A stretch of DNA of 64,000 nt from Hemicentrotus pulcherrimus (Eukaryota; Echinodermata; Echinoidea; Camarodonta; Strongylocentrotidae), in assembly GCA_003118195.1 (NCBI GenBank), contig BEXV01000360.1:17505-81504 (forward strand), read 5' to 3'. The translations under genes were made by a program, and so were the position numbers. A model generated the notes under the pieces. It did not search any database and was not told the origin of the DNA. It was given only the letters and a program-made list of their open reading frames with translations. Positions 31,701 to 45,200 of the stretch are shown here, in pieces; within the stretch, counting starts at the first letter, position 1; each line of letters starts with the position of its first letter.

Positions 31701-34700
31701 CCATGAACTATATATGATCCTATGGAATAAAATTGATTATATAAATCTATTTAGACTAGCCTCGTTCAAATAATGCGCATACAGCAATGGTTGCAGCCTA
31801 GATATATTATTACAGAGTATTGCAGACGCGGCATTTATCTCAACTTAACTTCTGTATATTTTTTGTAATTACTTGTTATGCACTATAAAAACAATGGACT
31901 CCATAGATAGTGGAAAGACATGAGGCATACTGACACTTTCAAGGGTGAGTTCAAATGTCAACAAGAAAAATACTATGAACAAGAAATCAAGCGAAATGAA
32001 CAGCGAAAAGAAAGAGAGTAAAAGAAACCATGAATAACTTTCTGCGAAAATCATAAGTAAACACATATCTTAAGAGATTCACCAATATGAATCATTATAA
32101 CACTGCCGATGTCTTTCAAAACAAAGACAGTCTTTTGCTACAGATATGCATACAGTCTTTGTATTGTATTTACTTATGTCGTTAGGTAAACATCACGTCG
32201 GAAATTTTACTCAAGCAACACTGGCGGCGTCGATAAAATATCTGCCAGCTAAAACGTTTGTAAACCAATACAACTGAAATAGAGAACATGCGATTTAGTT
32301 TACATGTCCTAAAGATTTTGAAAAAAAATAAATATGCGGGCACTTATTATGAGAGAGAAAGAAAAATGCAGAGTATGTGAAGAGATATTTTCACATGAAG
32401 CACATAGTCGTAAAGATTGAGTTGCTGGTAATATGAGTGTCTTTCTTGTTTTGAATTAGGTCAGTTTATACGTTAATATAAAAAACGAGATGAAATTTAC
32501 TGAACTTCGAATAGTTACAACCCAAGACTACATATAGAAATATCACTACAACAATACTTATGAATTGCAAGCTTAAACTAAGACCTAAGCCAATCCGTAT
32601 TGATTCTCGGAATCTTTGTAACATACCTTTCTTAAACCTATTCCATGTCTAAAATGATTTATAACTAAATCAGACATGCGTGAAATTGGTGAGAATGTTT
32701 GCATTTCATTTATTTAGATATTTGTTTTCTTCATGTTTCTTTCTTTTTAATCTGAATCGGATTATGTAGAGTTGATGAGATTTATGGATACTTACTATGT
32801 TCCTGGTTCGTATTTCTTCGTCACGTAATCAGGTTTCATGAACAAATGATCTGCAATACAAGTGGGCAAAGAAAAGAAGTTGTGAGAAAACGAGCGAATC
32901 AAAGGAATCAATCAAAAGTGCATTTAATATCTGATAGAAATTGAGATTTTGATAGTCGAAAAGTTTTATTTATATGTACTGGAATTTTCTTCTTTCTTTG
33001 TAATAAAAAAATATATGTTAACAAGTTAACGCAGCTCTTTTTTGACACCTCTGTATTAGGAGTATACTTTACTCAGGAACTGCATCATATTGAAAAGAGT
33101 TTTTAAATGTTTTTATTTATAATCTAAATTATGTCTGCCTTGCGAACAGCGTATATGGCAATAGGGCTTTGTTTTTAAAGTTTTCTTTATTGGGAAAGCA
33201 ATGCATAATTCTGTCATGAAACAAGCGGTGCCCTCATAACCCTCGCCATCTTGCTCTTTCCCACCATCAAATTTGATATTTAGATTAACGTTATCTCTTA
33301 ACCACTGGTAATCTGACGCTCGTGTGAAAATTAGGATTTTTTTTTCCTTTCCTGATTTCGAAAAACTACGCATTCATCTCATCGTTAAAACAATATCAGC
33401 GATGCTGGATAGATAATAACTCGAGGCGAGATTGTTTACAGTACACGGGGCAAGCAGTGGACTCTCATGGGTTCTGTGCGACCGTGCTACTGGCCACATG
33501 TGTTGGATGGCGCCGCGTTTGCGCTGGGAAACCCCCCAGCTGTGTGCACGTGACTAAGCGCTATACTACTAGTGGCCTGGTGTGGCATACGTTTGACTAC
33601 ACCTTGCCACGCCCACGTTTGGAGTATCATCATCATCATCACTTTCTTTCTTGTTTAATGTTTCTGTTAAGAAAGACTACTTATCTTTTCACATTTTGTC
33701 TTTAACGTGTGTCATTGTTGTTGAATTTAAGTTGTTTGGCCAATACTAGCGTGTGCCTCAAATTTACGCGTACTGTCTCTGAACGTCGGCCTTTTATTTT
33801 CTCGTTATATTCCATTCTAAACTTGTCATCTTTATTTTGTGTTACTAACGTAAGCGTTGGTCATTTTTTCTGAATGTTGAACAATTTTAGAACCTCGCTG
33901 GCAACGCTGCCTACGACAACAGAAATCAATTCTAGCAATTGCTAAAATCGTGTTAAGCAATTTTGATATTTTTCCCCATTTTAGAATTAACTTCTACTTC
34001 CTTTTCATTTCAGATTTTAAAAGTTGAAGTCAATTGATACGTACAGAATGATTGATGAGTGCAGGTTAATCTACCTTTGTTCATTTTTTACAAAAATAAA
34101 TTCGATGTTGAGTAGAATATAACCATCTTGGACACACAATACTGAGATTGTCCGTTGAGAAAACAATTACAAAATCGCCATACTGATCGATAACAAGGCC
34201 TGGGAATTCATGCAGTATACAGTTGGCGCACGGATTTTACTTCTTCAATTTTTCACTCAAATCATAATAGGTTAGCTGTATCAAGCACCATGGAATAAAA
34301 GAACATGACACACGCGATCAATATGGCTGGAAATTCTCGAGCCACGTGCTCCTCTTCACACGGCCCTTTCCCGTCCACCATTGCAATGTTTATTGGATTT
34401 CTTGTAGTGGGGTGTGATATCTTCCGAACTTTGGGTTGGTATTTCGAAGTATTTCGAAGGCGCACGTGCGTTATGAACTAAAGTACGCACTTACGAGTTG
34501 CAGGGGGTTTCGAATTATACCAGCTTTTTGTTGGTAAAGTGCAAAAGAAACAAAAGGGCACCCTGCATGGGGTCATTATTTCTGTCTAGTCCTTTGTTGA
34601 TCGTTTAAAAATAGGATACGTAAGTTTATGCAACGTTGAAATGTGCAGATTAATAACGGCAGTGTCTCGGCTCAGGTCAGGAGGAAGTGGTGGAAAGTAG

Positions 34701-36199
34701 CTTGAATGTTTAAATGGAAGATGAGGACTATACTTATGGATGAATCAATTTGTCATTTAGGGGAAAAGTAAACCTCTCTGGTGTGGTACTACGCCGGCAA
34801 AAAAGAAACACCTTCGAGCTCCTAGAATGTGTGCAAAGGACATTCTAGGCTAGTTACTTTGACATAATTAAATAATAATATTGATGGGGCAAACGTTTGT
34901 GTAGTGTACTCAAGGTATACCAATTGGGTTTCAACTATAAATGCGTCTCTAGTGTTGGTGGTGATGGTGTTGGTCGTGTTATTGTTGATGATGATGATGT
35001 TGTTGGTGATGATAATGTTGATAACCCAATATTACGTTGTCAAAAGTTAGTCAACCTTAGTGCTGTCTTTGTGTTGTATTGATTTGTGAAATGATGGTAG
35101 ACCTATTTTGGGAGATAAGATTATTGAATTGATCTATACGAATTCGGTATGATTTCTGATCAAACTTCCAATTCGAGCAGATGGTGGCCATTCCCAGGAG
35201 GGATATGATATACTTACTATCTGAAATCATCTTTGTGACTATACTGGCCATTGTTCGACATTCGTCTAGTCCCGTCTCGGTGTAGTTGAAGTTACCCACA
35301 TCTATTTTCAAATCTGAAAGAGGGGGATACCTGGTCAAGGAAATAATATTCATCAAAACAATTTCAATCAGATTCTGTCAAGGTTTCAACAAACAATTTA
35401 GAACAGCCTTAGAGGCATCAAACTTTAATCTCTTTACATCTCTTTCTCTCATTCTCTGTATGGATGTGTATAATGTATTTGTGTGCGTAGGTGTGCGTGT
35501 GTATTTCTTTCTTGTATCATCTGGAATAAAATCTCACTTACTAGTTGTTGTTTTTTGTATGCTCGTTTCTCATCACATCAAACGTATTTTTCTTCCTATG
35601 TTTCCAAACGTCTAATCAAACCGTAATATATTTAAACCTCACAAGAACCACACTCAACGCAGTTTTTCGCACACACCCACTACCTACACCATCACACCTC
35701 ATAGGACGGATAAATTAATCGTCTCTTTTGCGAGATAATTAATTAATTTTTGGTATTTAACTGTATACGTTGTTTTGTTATCTTTTCTATGAATTCATGT
35801 TTGGTTGTGTCTTACATTTCTTTCTCCTCCCTCTCTTATTGTGCACGTTCAAAATGTATAAGCATGTGAAGCAAACAAGTTGCATATTTTCACACCCCGG
35901 TGGGAACTTATGAACTGCATTTCAGTTCACTTTGAACCACAAAATATTAACTTCTAGCTTCGAAAGTCCTCTTTTTCAATTTCTCACAAAGCGCTGATAC
36001 GGCCTAAAGCGATTTATAAGAGGGAAGAGAGAAAAATAGTGCAAATAGTGACAAACAACTGCATATCAAACGATTCCCATGATTGATTCAATTCGTACCA
36101 TGGTAATTAATCATCCTTGCAACCATACGGTATGGATGAGAAACAAACAGAAATCGAGGGAGATACAGACAGAGAGAGAGAGATAGAAGGGGGAGAGAC

Positions 36200-36250
<51 letters not shown>

Positions 36251-39200
36251 CAAATCAAAATACATTATTCCGTATTGTTCATTCCTAATATGTTTTTCAT
36301 GCGCTGCTGCGCAAAACTGCGCCAAGTCATTCGGATCGAGCATTTTTGTATTGCTGACGATGCCACAAAACACGGTGGGCTTAAACGTGGAAGTTTAATG
36401 CCATTTAAATGCATGTTAAGAATAATTTCAATAGGTATTCAGTGATTTTGTATTCAATTCCTTCTCAGCCCCCTCTTTCATTTCTCCCTCTTTTCTTCCG
36501 ATCTTGTTTTCCCATGGTAAATGCGTGTGTAAGTATGTGGGTTCATGTGTAGAGTTATTGGTACATGGGGATTAACACGCTCGCTATCTATCTTTTTCTC
36601 TCTGTTTCTGTCTCTAACTCTGGATCTGGCTGTCTCGTCCCCATTTTCTCACTAACTATTCTCATAACTAACTTATTCTCTTTCTCCATTTCCTTGAAAT
36701 CGAAACATATCTTCCCTCCATTTCTCCATCGCTCTCTCTCTCTCTCTCTTCCCCCTAATCACCCTGTTTACCCCCATTCTTTCCTCAAATTCTCTCACCT
36801 CATTTATGGGGCTCTGTATTGTTGTACTTGCTCTCCTGGGGTGTGCGGAGAACAATAGACGGGGGATGAGACGGGGAGCGTGGGATAGGCCCTGGGCCGG
36901 TTCGGTATGTGGTCCTCCTTCCTCGCTCCCAGAGCCATGAAAATATAGAAACCCACATCTCTCTCCCTCTCTCTGATCTGAACACGGATGAAATACACAT
37001 AGTAATACCTGTAATACCAAACAATGCGAGGTATAACTGGTCCAGTGACCGTGATGATTGTAGATAAGAGTGAACCGTGAACGTCCGTCCACAATCATTC
37101 AAAACATTTGCAAGAACGTAAGCACTATAGCTTTGATTTGATAGTTTATTACAATGGTTCACAGGCATAGCTATATAAATCATGTTCTCTTATAACGAAA
37201 TATATTGGCACATTCATCAAACTCTTCTCGTTATATATAGCAAAATGTTATTAACAAATTAAAGTCGAAAGTAACTTTCAAAAGATATGTGGATGTGTAT
37301 TGGTTCAAGTTTTTTAAATAACTAGTTTCAAGGAATCGCTTTCAAATCTGTAAATAGTAACTGCCTCCGCTTAATCACTATCCTATTCCAAAATAGCTGA
37401 TTGCATTCTAATAAAACAGCAACAACAAACTAACAAATCAATATTTTGGTATTTATTCAATCTCCAATTGCGGTGGGCAAGTCCATTTCTGTGTTACGGT
37501 CGACTGGCTACAATGTGTGGTTCCCTAAAGAATCATCGAATGGCATTCCAGTGAATATTCACACTGATATGAATTATGATGCATAAGGCTTAACAATACC
37601 AAGCCATGTGTGTATACGGAAGGATTTATCATGGATTTTGTCCCTCTCAATATAACACCCTTTTAGTTAGCTGTACGATTTAGGCATATACCTTCACTAT
37701 GTATATTTGTTGAAGAATCTAATATGTAAAGAGATGATTGGTACTACAAAAGCGAAGAATAACAGTGAATAGAGCCACATTGAAGCTGTTTGTCTTGTAT
37801 TCTTCTCAATAAACGCCAACAATGAACCCTCTTAATATTTTATGAGATTTATAATATAATATTTCCAGTAATATTGCAAAAACAGAGGGGGCAATGTCAC
37901 TCACTAAAACTCCTTATTTTCTAAGTGTATCCACATTCCAAAGTGACTACAAGGCACACATTTAGAAAATGGTAGCACGTCCCCGTTGCACCTATTCAAT
38001 TAAGATTACTGCTTGCTTGAGGATTTAACAGGATTTAATCCTCGAATAACAATATTCTTTTTGTCAGAGAGTCACATTTAAAGACTTCAGAGAGTTGGAC
38101 TTTCATAGGGCCCGAAAAATTGTGCAGTGGAGAATGAAACTCCTTCTATTGTAGTTTGATATTGTGAGTGCACTAAAGAGATATAGACACCAAGAAAAAG
38201 ATTTTGGTCTATTTTTAAAAACAAATCGAGGTATGTTTTTAGATTGGAGCGACCTAGATTGCAATTATGTAATCCTAAAGAAACTATGTTTAGTCAACGG
38301 TGAGTAGGCAGAACCCGTTAACTTTAAAGCCCCCGAAATGTGAAAATACAGGATAAAGACTGAAAATGAAGAAAAATTGATACAGAGATGTGAGCTCAAA
38401 CTTTTCAAACTAGCCATTTGGGATCTTATTGAAGGAATCCGTATCAAAGACACAGGTAATCGACATCAATAGCAAAATGGGGGTCATTTTAGCTCAACTA
38501 TAGCATACAATTGCATGGAAAATTGCACGTACAGTGGCTACCAACCAAGGATGATCGACAATAGTAAAATGGGGCATGATATTTAGCTCAAATAGCATAC
38601 AATGGCATGGAAAACTGCATTGCAGTGGCTACCAATCAAGGATATACTTATTTAGTGATGTAAATCTAGTCAGGACATTGAATGCATTGCAGTGGCTACC
38701 AATCAAGGATATACTTATTTAGTGATGTAAATCTAGTCAGGACATTGAATACATTCGGGGGACTATCCGAGTCGTTAAGGACGCAATCCTAAAATTTTAT
38801 AACTGATCCTGGTTAACTCGGCACCATTGGAACAACTAGGACTTTTCGCAAAATCGAGACAGGGTCAGCCAAGAGAGCTGAATCGTTCAAAAACATGTGC
38901 ATGAAGTTATGCAATGAGTACCAACATCAAATTTAAAGAGTATTTGATAGGAATGTATAAATATATTATACTACCAGGCATGTGTACTAGAGAGTTAACA
39001 TTGAAACTTTGCAGATGCGCACATCTACAAAGTATAGGATATCGGGTTTACAAGTACTCGACCTCATTAAACCTAAATCAACGCGTGATACCGAGTTTGC
39101 AGTGGCGCCGAGTAAGCCCGACGCTTTTAGAGGTACTACATTAATATATCAGGAACGGCGTCAGCAGCATTTAGCTTGCGTCTGAGCCACGCCCACCCCA

Positions 39201-42200
39201 CATCTCGTTTTCACCCCCTCCCTATATACACCAAAGGGTTATTACTACTCCACAAACATGTTGACTCCTGTCCACCCACTTACCTATATACGGTTGCACT
39301 TTTCAACTTAAAACGCCATTGTGAAACCCACCCCCTCATCCAGTACCTAACCTTACCCCCTATTTCACCTAATTCAGTCCTTTACAACGTGTCACTCTAT
39401 GGGTACATTGAACCATTCATATACATTACTCTCATCCTGTAGCTGTGACCTCGGAAGAGAATGTGTCACAATAACGGTCAGAGGTAACATGTAAGGAGGC
39501 CATGAGCAAAATAAGTTATTTTCCATTAAGAATGCTCTTTTGAAAGATCAATGAAGCCTCGAAATATCTGGATGATTGCATCGATTCCCTTTACTCTGTT
39601 CCGCATAAGCAACATATTTTTTTTTGGCAGAATGGAAGAAGATTTTAGCACGAGTTGTTCCTTTACCGCGATCCATGGCCTCGGGTGTATGATTATCTTA
39701 TCTATTTTTTCCTATTTTTTTTCTTTTCAGTCGGCTTACACTTTTATCAAATATTTGTTTATCACGGAATGTTTGTTATTTTTGTGTATTTGATATTCCC
39801 TTTGGGGTTTGTTATTGAATTTTCCTAAATGCCTTGACAATTATCGTTACGTGATTCAAGTTGATTGATTTGCATTAACAAGTCTTTATTTTCGTTGTAT
39901 TTCCCTAAATGACGAAATTATTGCCTAATTTCAATCTTTGGAAATATATTATTTAAAATTCTTTTCTCATGGGTATGAATCATACCATATCATAATATAC
40001 AGACACCTGTTGCATTCACTGTTTCCAGAGTAATTTGATCTTAAGGCTTTATACAAAAAAAGCTCCCGAATATAGTATAATATCGTCAATACCCATGTCA
40101 AGCACTGCTACCTTATTTGTACCATTTCTGAAGTGGATCTCTACCCCATAATCACTGCAAAGAAAGTCACTCTCAGCAGATCTATTTCAAAAGCCGTCTT
40201 TGAAAGGGAGATTATAAAGTAGTGAACCCTTCACCTTATTACACCCATTAAGTAGCAATTTCTACACGCATCGAAGTCAGAGAAGACCAAATCTTTTCAA
40301 GATGAATGGTCTCTCCTCTTATAAAATGCAAATTCCTTTAAAGGCCTCCTACTCTATTGTAAGAGGTATACAATGCGGACCCTTTTCACGACACCATTAT
40401 TAGTAATGCCTCAGTCTTCCCGTATACCAATCATATAATTCGGTAAGCAGAAAATACCAACAAAAACCCGACTGACAGATTATGTAAATAAAACGAAAAT
40501 AAGAGTTTGGTCAAATCTCGTTCCAGACCTCACCTCTTGAAAAGGTCATTGTCAAAATTGATGAGGGAGTGGGTTTTTTTTTTCTTCATGAAAAAAAAAA
40601 TAATGATAAAACCTCTGCCAAAAATTCAATAAGCTATAGGACATCATTAAGCATTCGGCGAGGATAAGAGGTCATTTATATATTGGTGCAAGGGAAAGAG
40701 TATTTGTCTGAAGTAATTATTTTGCTGATGAAGTGACTGTCATTCTGAATAAAGAACACCATCAATGGATGTGGAGACGAGTAAAGTAGAATATTTTAAG
40801 GAGGAAGGAAATTAACTAAAGAGCAGAAGAGGGACATTAAGAAAAGAAAAGAACAGGGGTCACTTGCCATTTATGACAGTAGGAATGTAGGCTCCTCTTA
40901 TGAATTTGAATTGAATTTAAAATGTATACAAATGCCTTGAAATCAGTTTTTGAAGTTGGAAATTTCCTAAGGAATAAAAACAAAAAAATAATTGTTTTGA
41001 TAACACCATCATCTTCCCTGTACATTTTCATGATCTGTAAATGCGGATATATCATTTCATTGTTATCTCTGTACAAATGGTGTTTTCAGCTTCGATGGTA
41101 TTGAACCATTATTTAAAACCTTACATACGAAGTTTCGTCTGAATAAGGATTATTTGACCGAATAACTGCCTTATATTATCATCATATAATTACCCTAAAT
41201 GGTAACTTCAATGCGCCATTTACATGAGTTTACATTTGGACCCATGCCATGCTGCCGTGTCAATCCACATCATGCTTTGTATCGCAATTCGCAATTATCG
41301 GTTTTCCGAAGTTTCATCCATTCATATCAGAGTCTGGAAGAATTGGATTAACATTTCTACTTATCGATTTATCGACCACGGTCAATGATCTGTGCGAATG
41401 ACACACACTTTGGGTCATGTCGGAGAATGAATTCATCGTTGAACACCGGAGGACCTTCGTGAAGGACATATTAAGCATCAAGACGCGATTTTGATTAACA
41501 CTGTCAGTGCCACATGTAAATGAAGCAAGTATTGATCAAAAAGTATTTTGATTTTCGGTGACGAGGGCGTTAAGTGCATCAGACATAGGGTTTCCAATAC
41601 AGTGGTCTGATTAAAGAATAATGTAGTTGTTTGAACTGCATTGTGACATTATTTGTTTTTAAGTATCGAAATCTAGAGCAAGCGGAACAACCGTTGGTTT
41701 TAATTTAGGAATGAAAATATTTAATTTATTCAGCGAATGCATCAATAATGTATTTGTCTGTCGTAAAGAATGGCGTGTTTGCACGTTATGGGTAATGGTT
41801 TAATCGCGTGGGTGTGTATAAGTAAATACAAATTGACAAAGGCACTGTTGATTTGAGAGTTGCGCTGGGTAAACGTGGTAATGGTTTGAGAATTATGTGA
41901 CCCATATCAAATGAAAGGGTCAAAAAGTTTCTCAAAACATATATCAACAACTTCACTTTCCGGAGACTGAAATTCTTGTGTACGCCATGTTCACTTTGGG
42001 TGTAGAAGCGTGCTGTTCCGAGAAACATGGTGTTTTGGTTCAAAGTTGCATTCTATATATGGGTTATTATACAAATCGTAAAAATTATGTATCATAGGCA
42101 CTAAAATTATGGTATACGAAAAATGAAACCGGCGAGAAGAAAAAAAAAAGACTGAATGATGTAAAAATCAAGAAGTACAAAGAAACGAAGAAGAAGAATA

Positions 42201-45200
42201 GGAAGAGGAGGAGGAGAAAGAAGAAGAAGAAGATGGTGAGAACAAGAACATAGGGGAAAATGATGATCACCTCATCATGATACTCTTGGTTTTTCTACAT
42301 CTTCTTTGGAATTCTGTTTGGAAAAGTGTTTTACTCTCCGTAACTACATCCGAAATACCCCTCCCCTCCCTCTCTTGCTCTCGCGCGCTCATATGACCGA
42401 GGGAGGATGGTTATCTCACTAGAATGTATATTCAATGATGAACATTATTATACAAATCCATTACTCGAGAGCAGTCAACGCCCTGTCTGACTGTTATTTC
42501 AAACCTAAATACCCAGACAAACATGTTAATACTTTAGCAATAAAAGGCGTTCCTACCTATCATTAAATCCTACAGAAAAGGTACTTGGACCTACAGACCA
42601 CTTTGCTTTAAATTGTAATCCGGCTCCATGCAGGTAAATCTGTTCACACCTAAGAAAAGTACTAGATATATCATTTATTCTCTCAGCTCCCTAATCAAAA
42701 CCTACAACAAACTTCCTTTATAATCCGCAGACAATTCAAAATACATTTAACCACGGAGTACAAAAGACTATCTTAAGCATAAGAACCACCACAGTCTATA
42801 ATTTCGTAATGTCAACTGGATTTCATCGTGACAATGAGTCGTGATCATCCCTGTCTTTCGAGTTAGACATAATCGATAGATGCACTCAGGTTTCCCCAGT
42901 GGAAATAAAAGCGCCTATTCTTAGACCGAGACTGTGAGACAAAGGCGGATTAACACTTGGACCTAGTATAGTTTGATTATAGACCAGGTCCCATGCGTAG
43001 TTTGACACGAGACACCCCGAATAGTTCCTGGTTCAAAGGGACTTGGGAGAAAGACAAAACATTGCGTCCTTGCATTCCGTGAAGAGCCTATGTGCTAATA
43101 TCACAGAATAATACTAAATAGTGCTCCATCAAGAGATGTTTTTTGGTAGGATATTCTCACGTGCATGCCATTACTTCCGTAAAGCAACTGCCATTTCAAC
43201 CTGAATACCATCACTACGGAGGTAGATCGACCTAGTTCAGTGACAACTATCAAAGAACAATTTTTCTTGGTTATGGAATCACGAGATCCCCCAAAGTCTT
43301 ACGTACGTCGACCTAACGTTTCAGAACGTTCTAAATATTTTAAATAACGACACAACCTAAGCTGAGCGTCCATACTGTTTTGGTAGCATTCTATTGCATC
43401 GTAAACCATTGCTATACTTAAGTGCTATGATTAGTGAAACCCCTTTTATGGGAAAAGATGGTTTCCGTCTTAATGGGTCTAAGATGTAGGACAATGGTGT
43501 GCTTTAGGGAATGAGGTTTCATTTTTGCCGCGAATGTGAGAAACAGTCCACCACAGAAAGGTCATTTCACATATCGGCAGATCCCCGATCGATAACTTTT
43601 GTCTTTAATTACCTTGGGCGAGGGCCATTGACTCTCACATTTTGAAGGGGCTTTAGGTGGGTTCAATAACAACAGGGGGAAGAGACTCACAGTATCGGTG
43701 AAAGCGAGAATCAGTGACTGCTACTTATCCCTGCGCATGGGAACTAATTGTAAAGGCGACCGAAACGGACATTGTATAACTCGAGCAGAGATTTCTAAGC
43801 TCTGTCCAGATTCTTCGAGTTGAAGAGTCAATTAAGTTGTCCTCAAGTCATGCCGTTTAGGTGGGTTCTTGAATGTTGATACCTCCAAGGGACTCCATTA
43901 AGCTCCTACCTATTCGAAATTATATAAAGTATATATGCTGGGATTCGAACCCCAAAAAAGCGTTTATTGAAAAAGAAGTAAATGACCCATAATGCAACAT
44001 CTCGACATGTGTTATCTTCAGTAGATTAAGAATCATAAATGGGGAAAATGCAATTTCATAGAGAAAAGTTGCCCTATTGCTTGCACGTATAATAATGACA
44101 ATACCTTTAGACAGTTTTCTCCACAATCCAAAAGAACATTGTGAAGCAGGTGAGAAACTACCTGGTGTGGATAATATAGAATAAGTGGCCATTTTGATCT
44201 GTTTTTATCATATTTTGGATCAAGGATACAATGAGTTTTTGGGGTGCTAAGTCACGATTCTTTGGTCTTCATACTAACAACGCCCAAATTTGAACACAAA
44301 CACAAAATCACTCATGTGGTGTGCGATCTTTGGTGATAAACTCTATCGAAGAGACATCATTACAAAGTTGTTGGTATCTTACTGATGTTGAACCTTTCAC
44401 CTTTCCTCGGTTTTAAACAGGTAGCCAATAGATCTTTCAATTCTGACAATGGGGCTAATCTTCTTTGTTTGCCTCAATACGTGACAGAAAGATTCCCCTC
44501 TCAATTAACCTAGTTGGTTCCGAATTGGGTGACGAGTAAATCCCGATTCACCTCGGCACAACGTAAAATTCTCGAATAGTCCGGTATACTAACTCATCCG
44601 TATTTTGAACATGCTTAAAGTCCTCGTGAGTCAGTAAAGCTTAATACTAGGTATGTCTAAAGAATCCTCCTTTTTCCTACGAGTAGTTCTGAAGTAGTTC
44701 GCGATAAACAAAATTCGGCACCATTATGTTTACAATATTAAAACCATTAGGTATTAAACTGATATGGGATGATTTATTTCCTTAAATGTCAACTGTTTTT
44801 GCACCAAAATAGCTATAGAGGGCACAAAAATATTCTCCTTTCAAGCGAGACAAAACGGAAAATGTTTTATGTCAATCTTTATAATAATAGTCACCGTCTA
44901 TAAAAGTTTAGTCGATTAGTCTTCATAAAGCTCCAAAATTTAATTCGGCATTTGTAAGCATATTTACATAACCTGAAAAGGGAACATGACATAAACAAAC
45001 TAGCCCTCCGAATTTCCCATTTTTTTTCTTTAAAGGATATCGACTAAAGCAGGAATGATCAAGCTGATAAGACACGGTTAACTAAAGAAAATCTTTTGGA
45101 AAAGGAGGATATGCTAAGCCTTCTCATGCATCACTGAAGTATGCATTGCATTGAACTTCATAATAACTTTACTGTTAAAACAATTATTTCAACAGCTGTT

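Noticed and set aside
36673..37183. Three overlapping minus-strand frames of 96-141 codons in the large ESRP intron
   Set aside because: Several frames are open at once in a simple-sequence-rich region with no recognisable domain, so they are probably chance.
43939..43949. Exact B-box-like GGTTCGAATCC on the minus strand
   Set aside because: No A box or cloverleaf stems at the right spacing were found. At most it is a SINE fragment, so it is not listed as an RNA gene.
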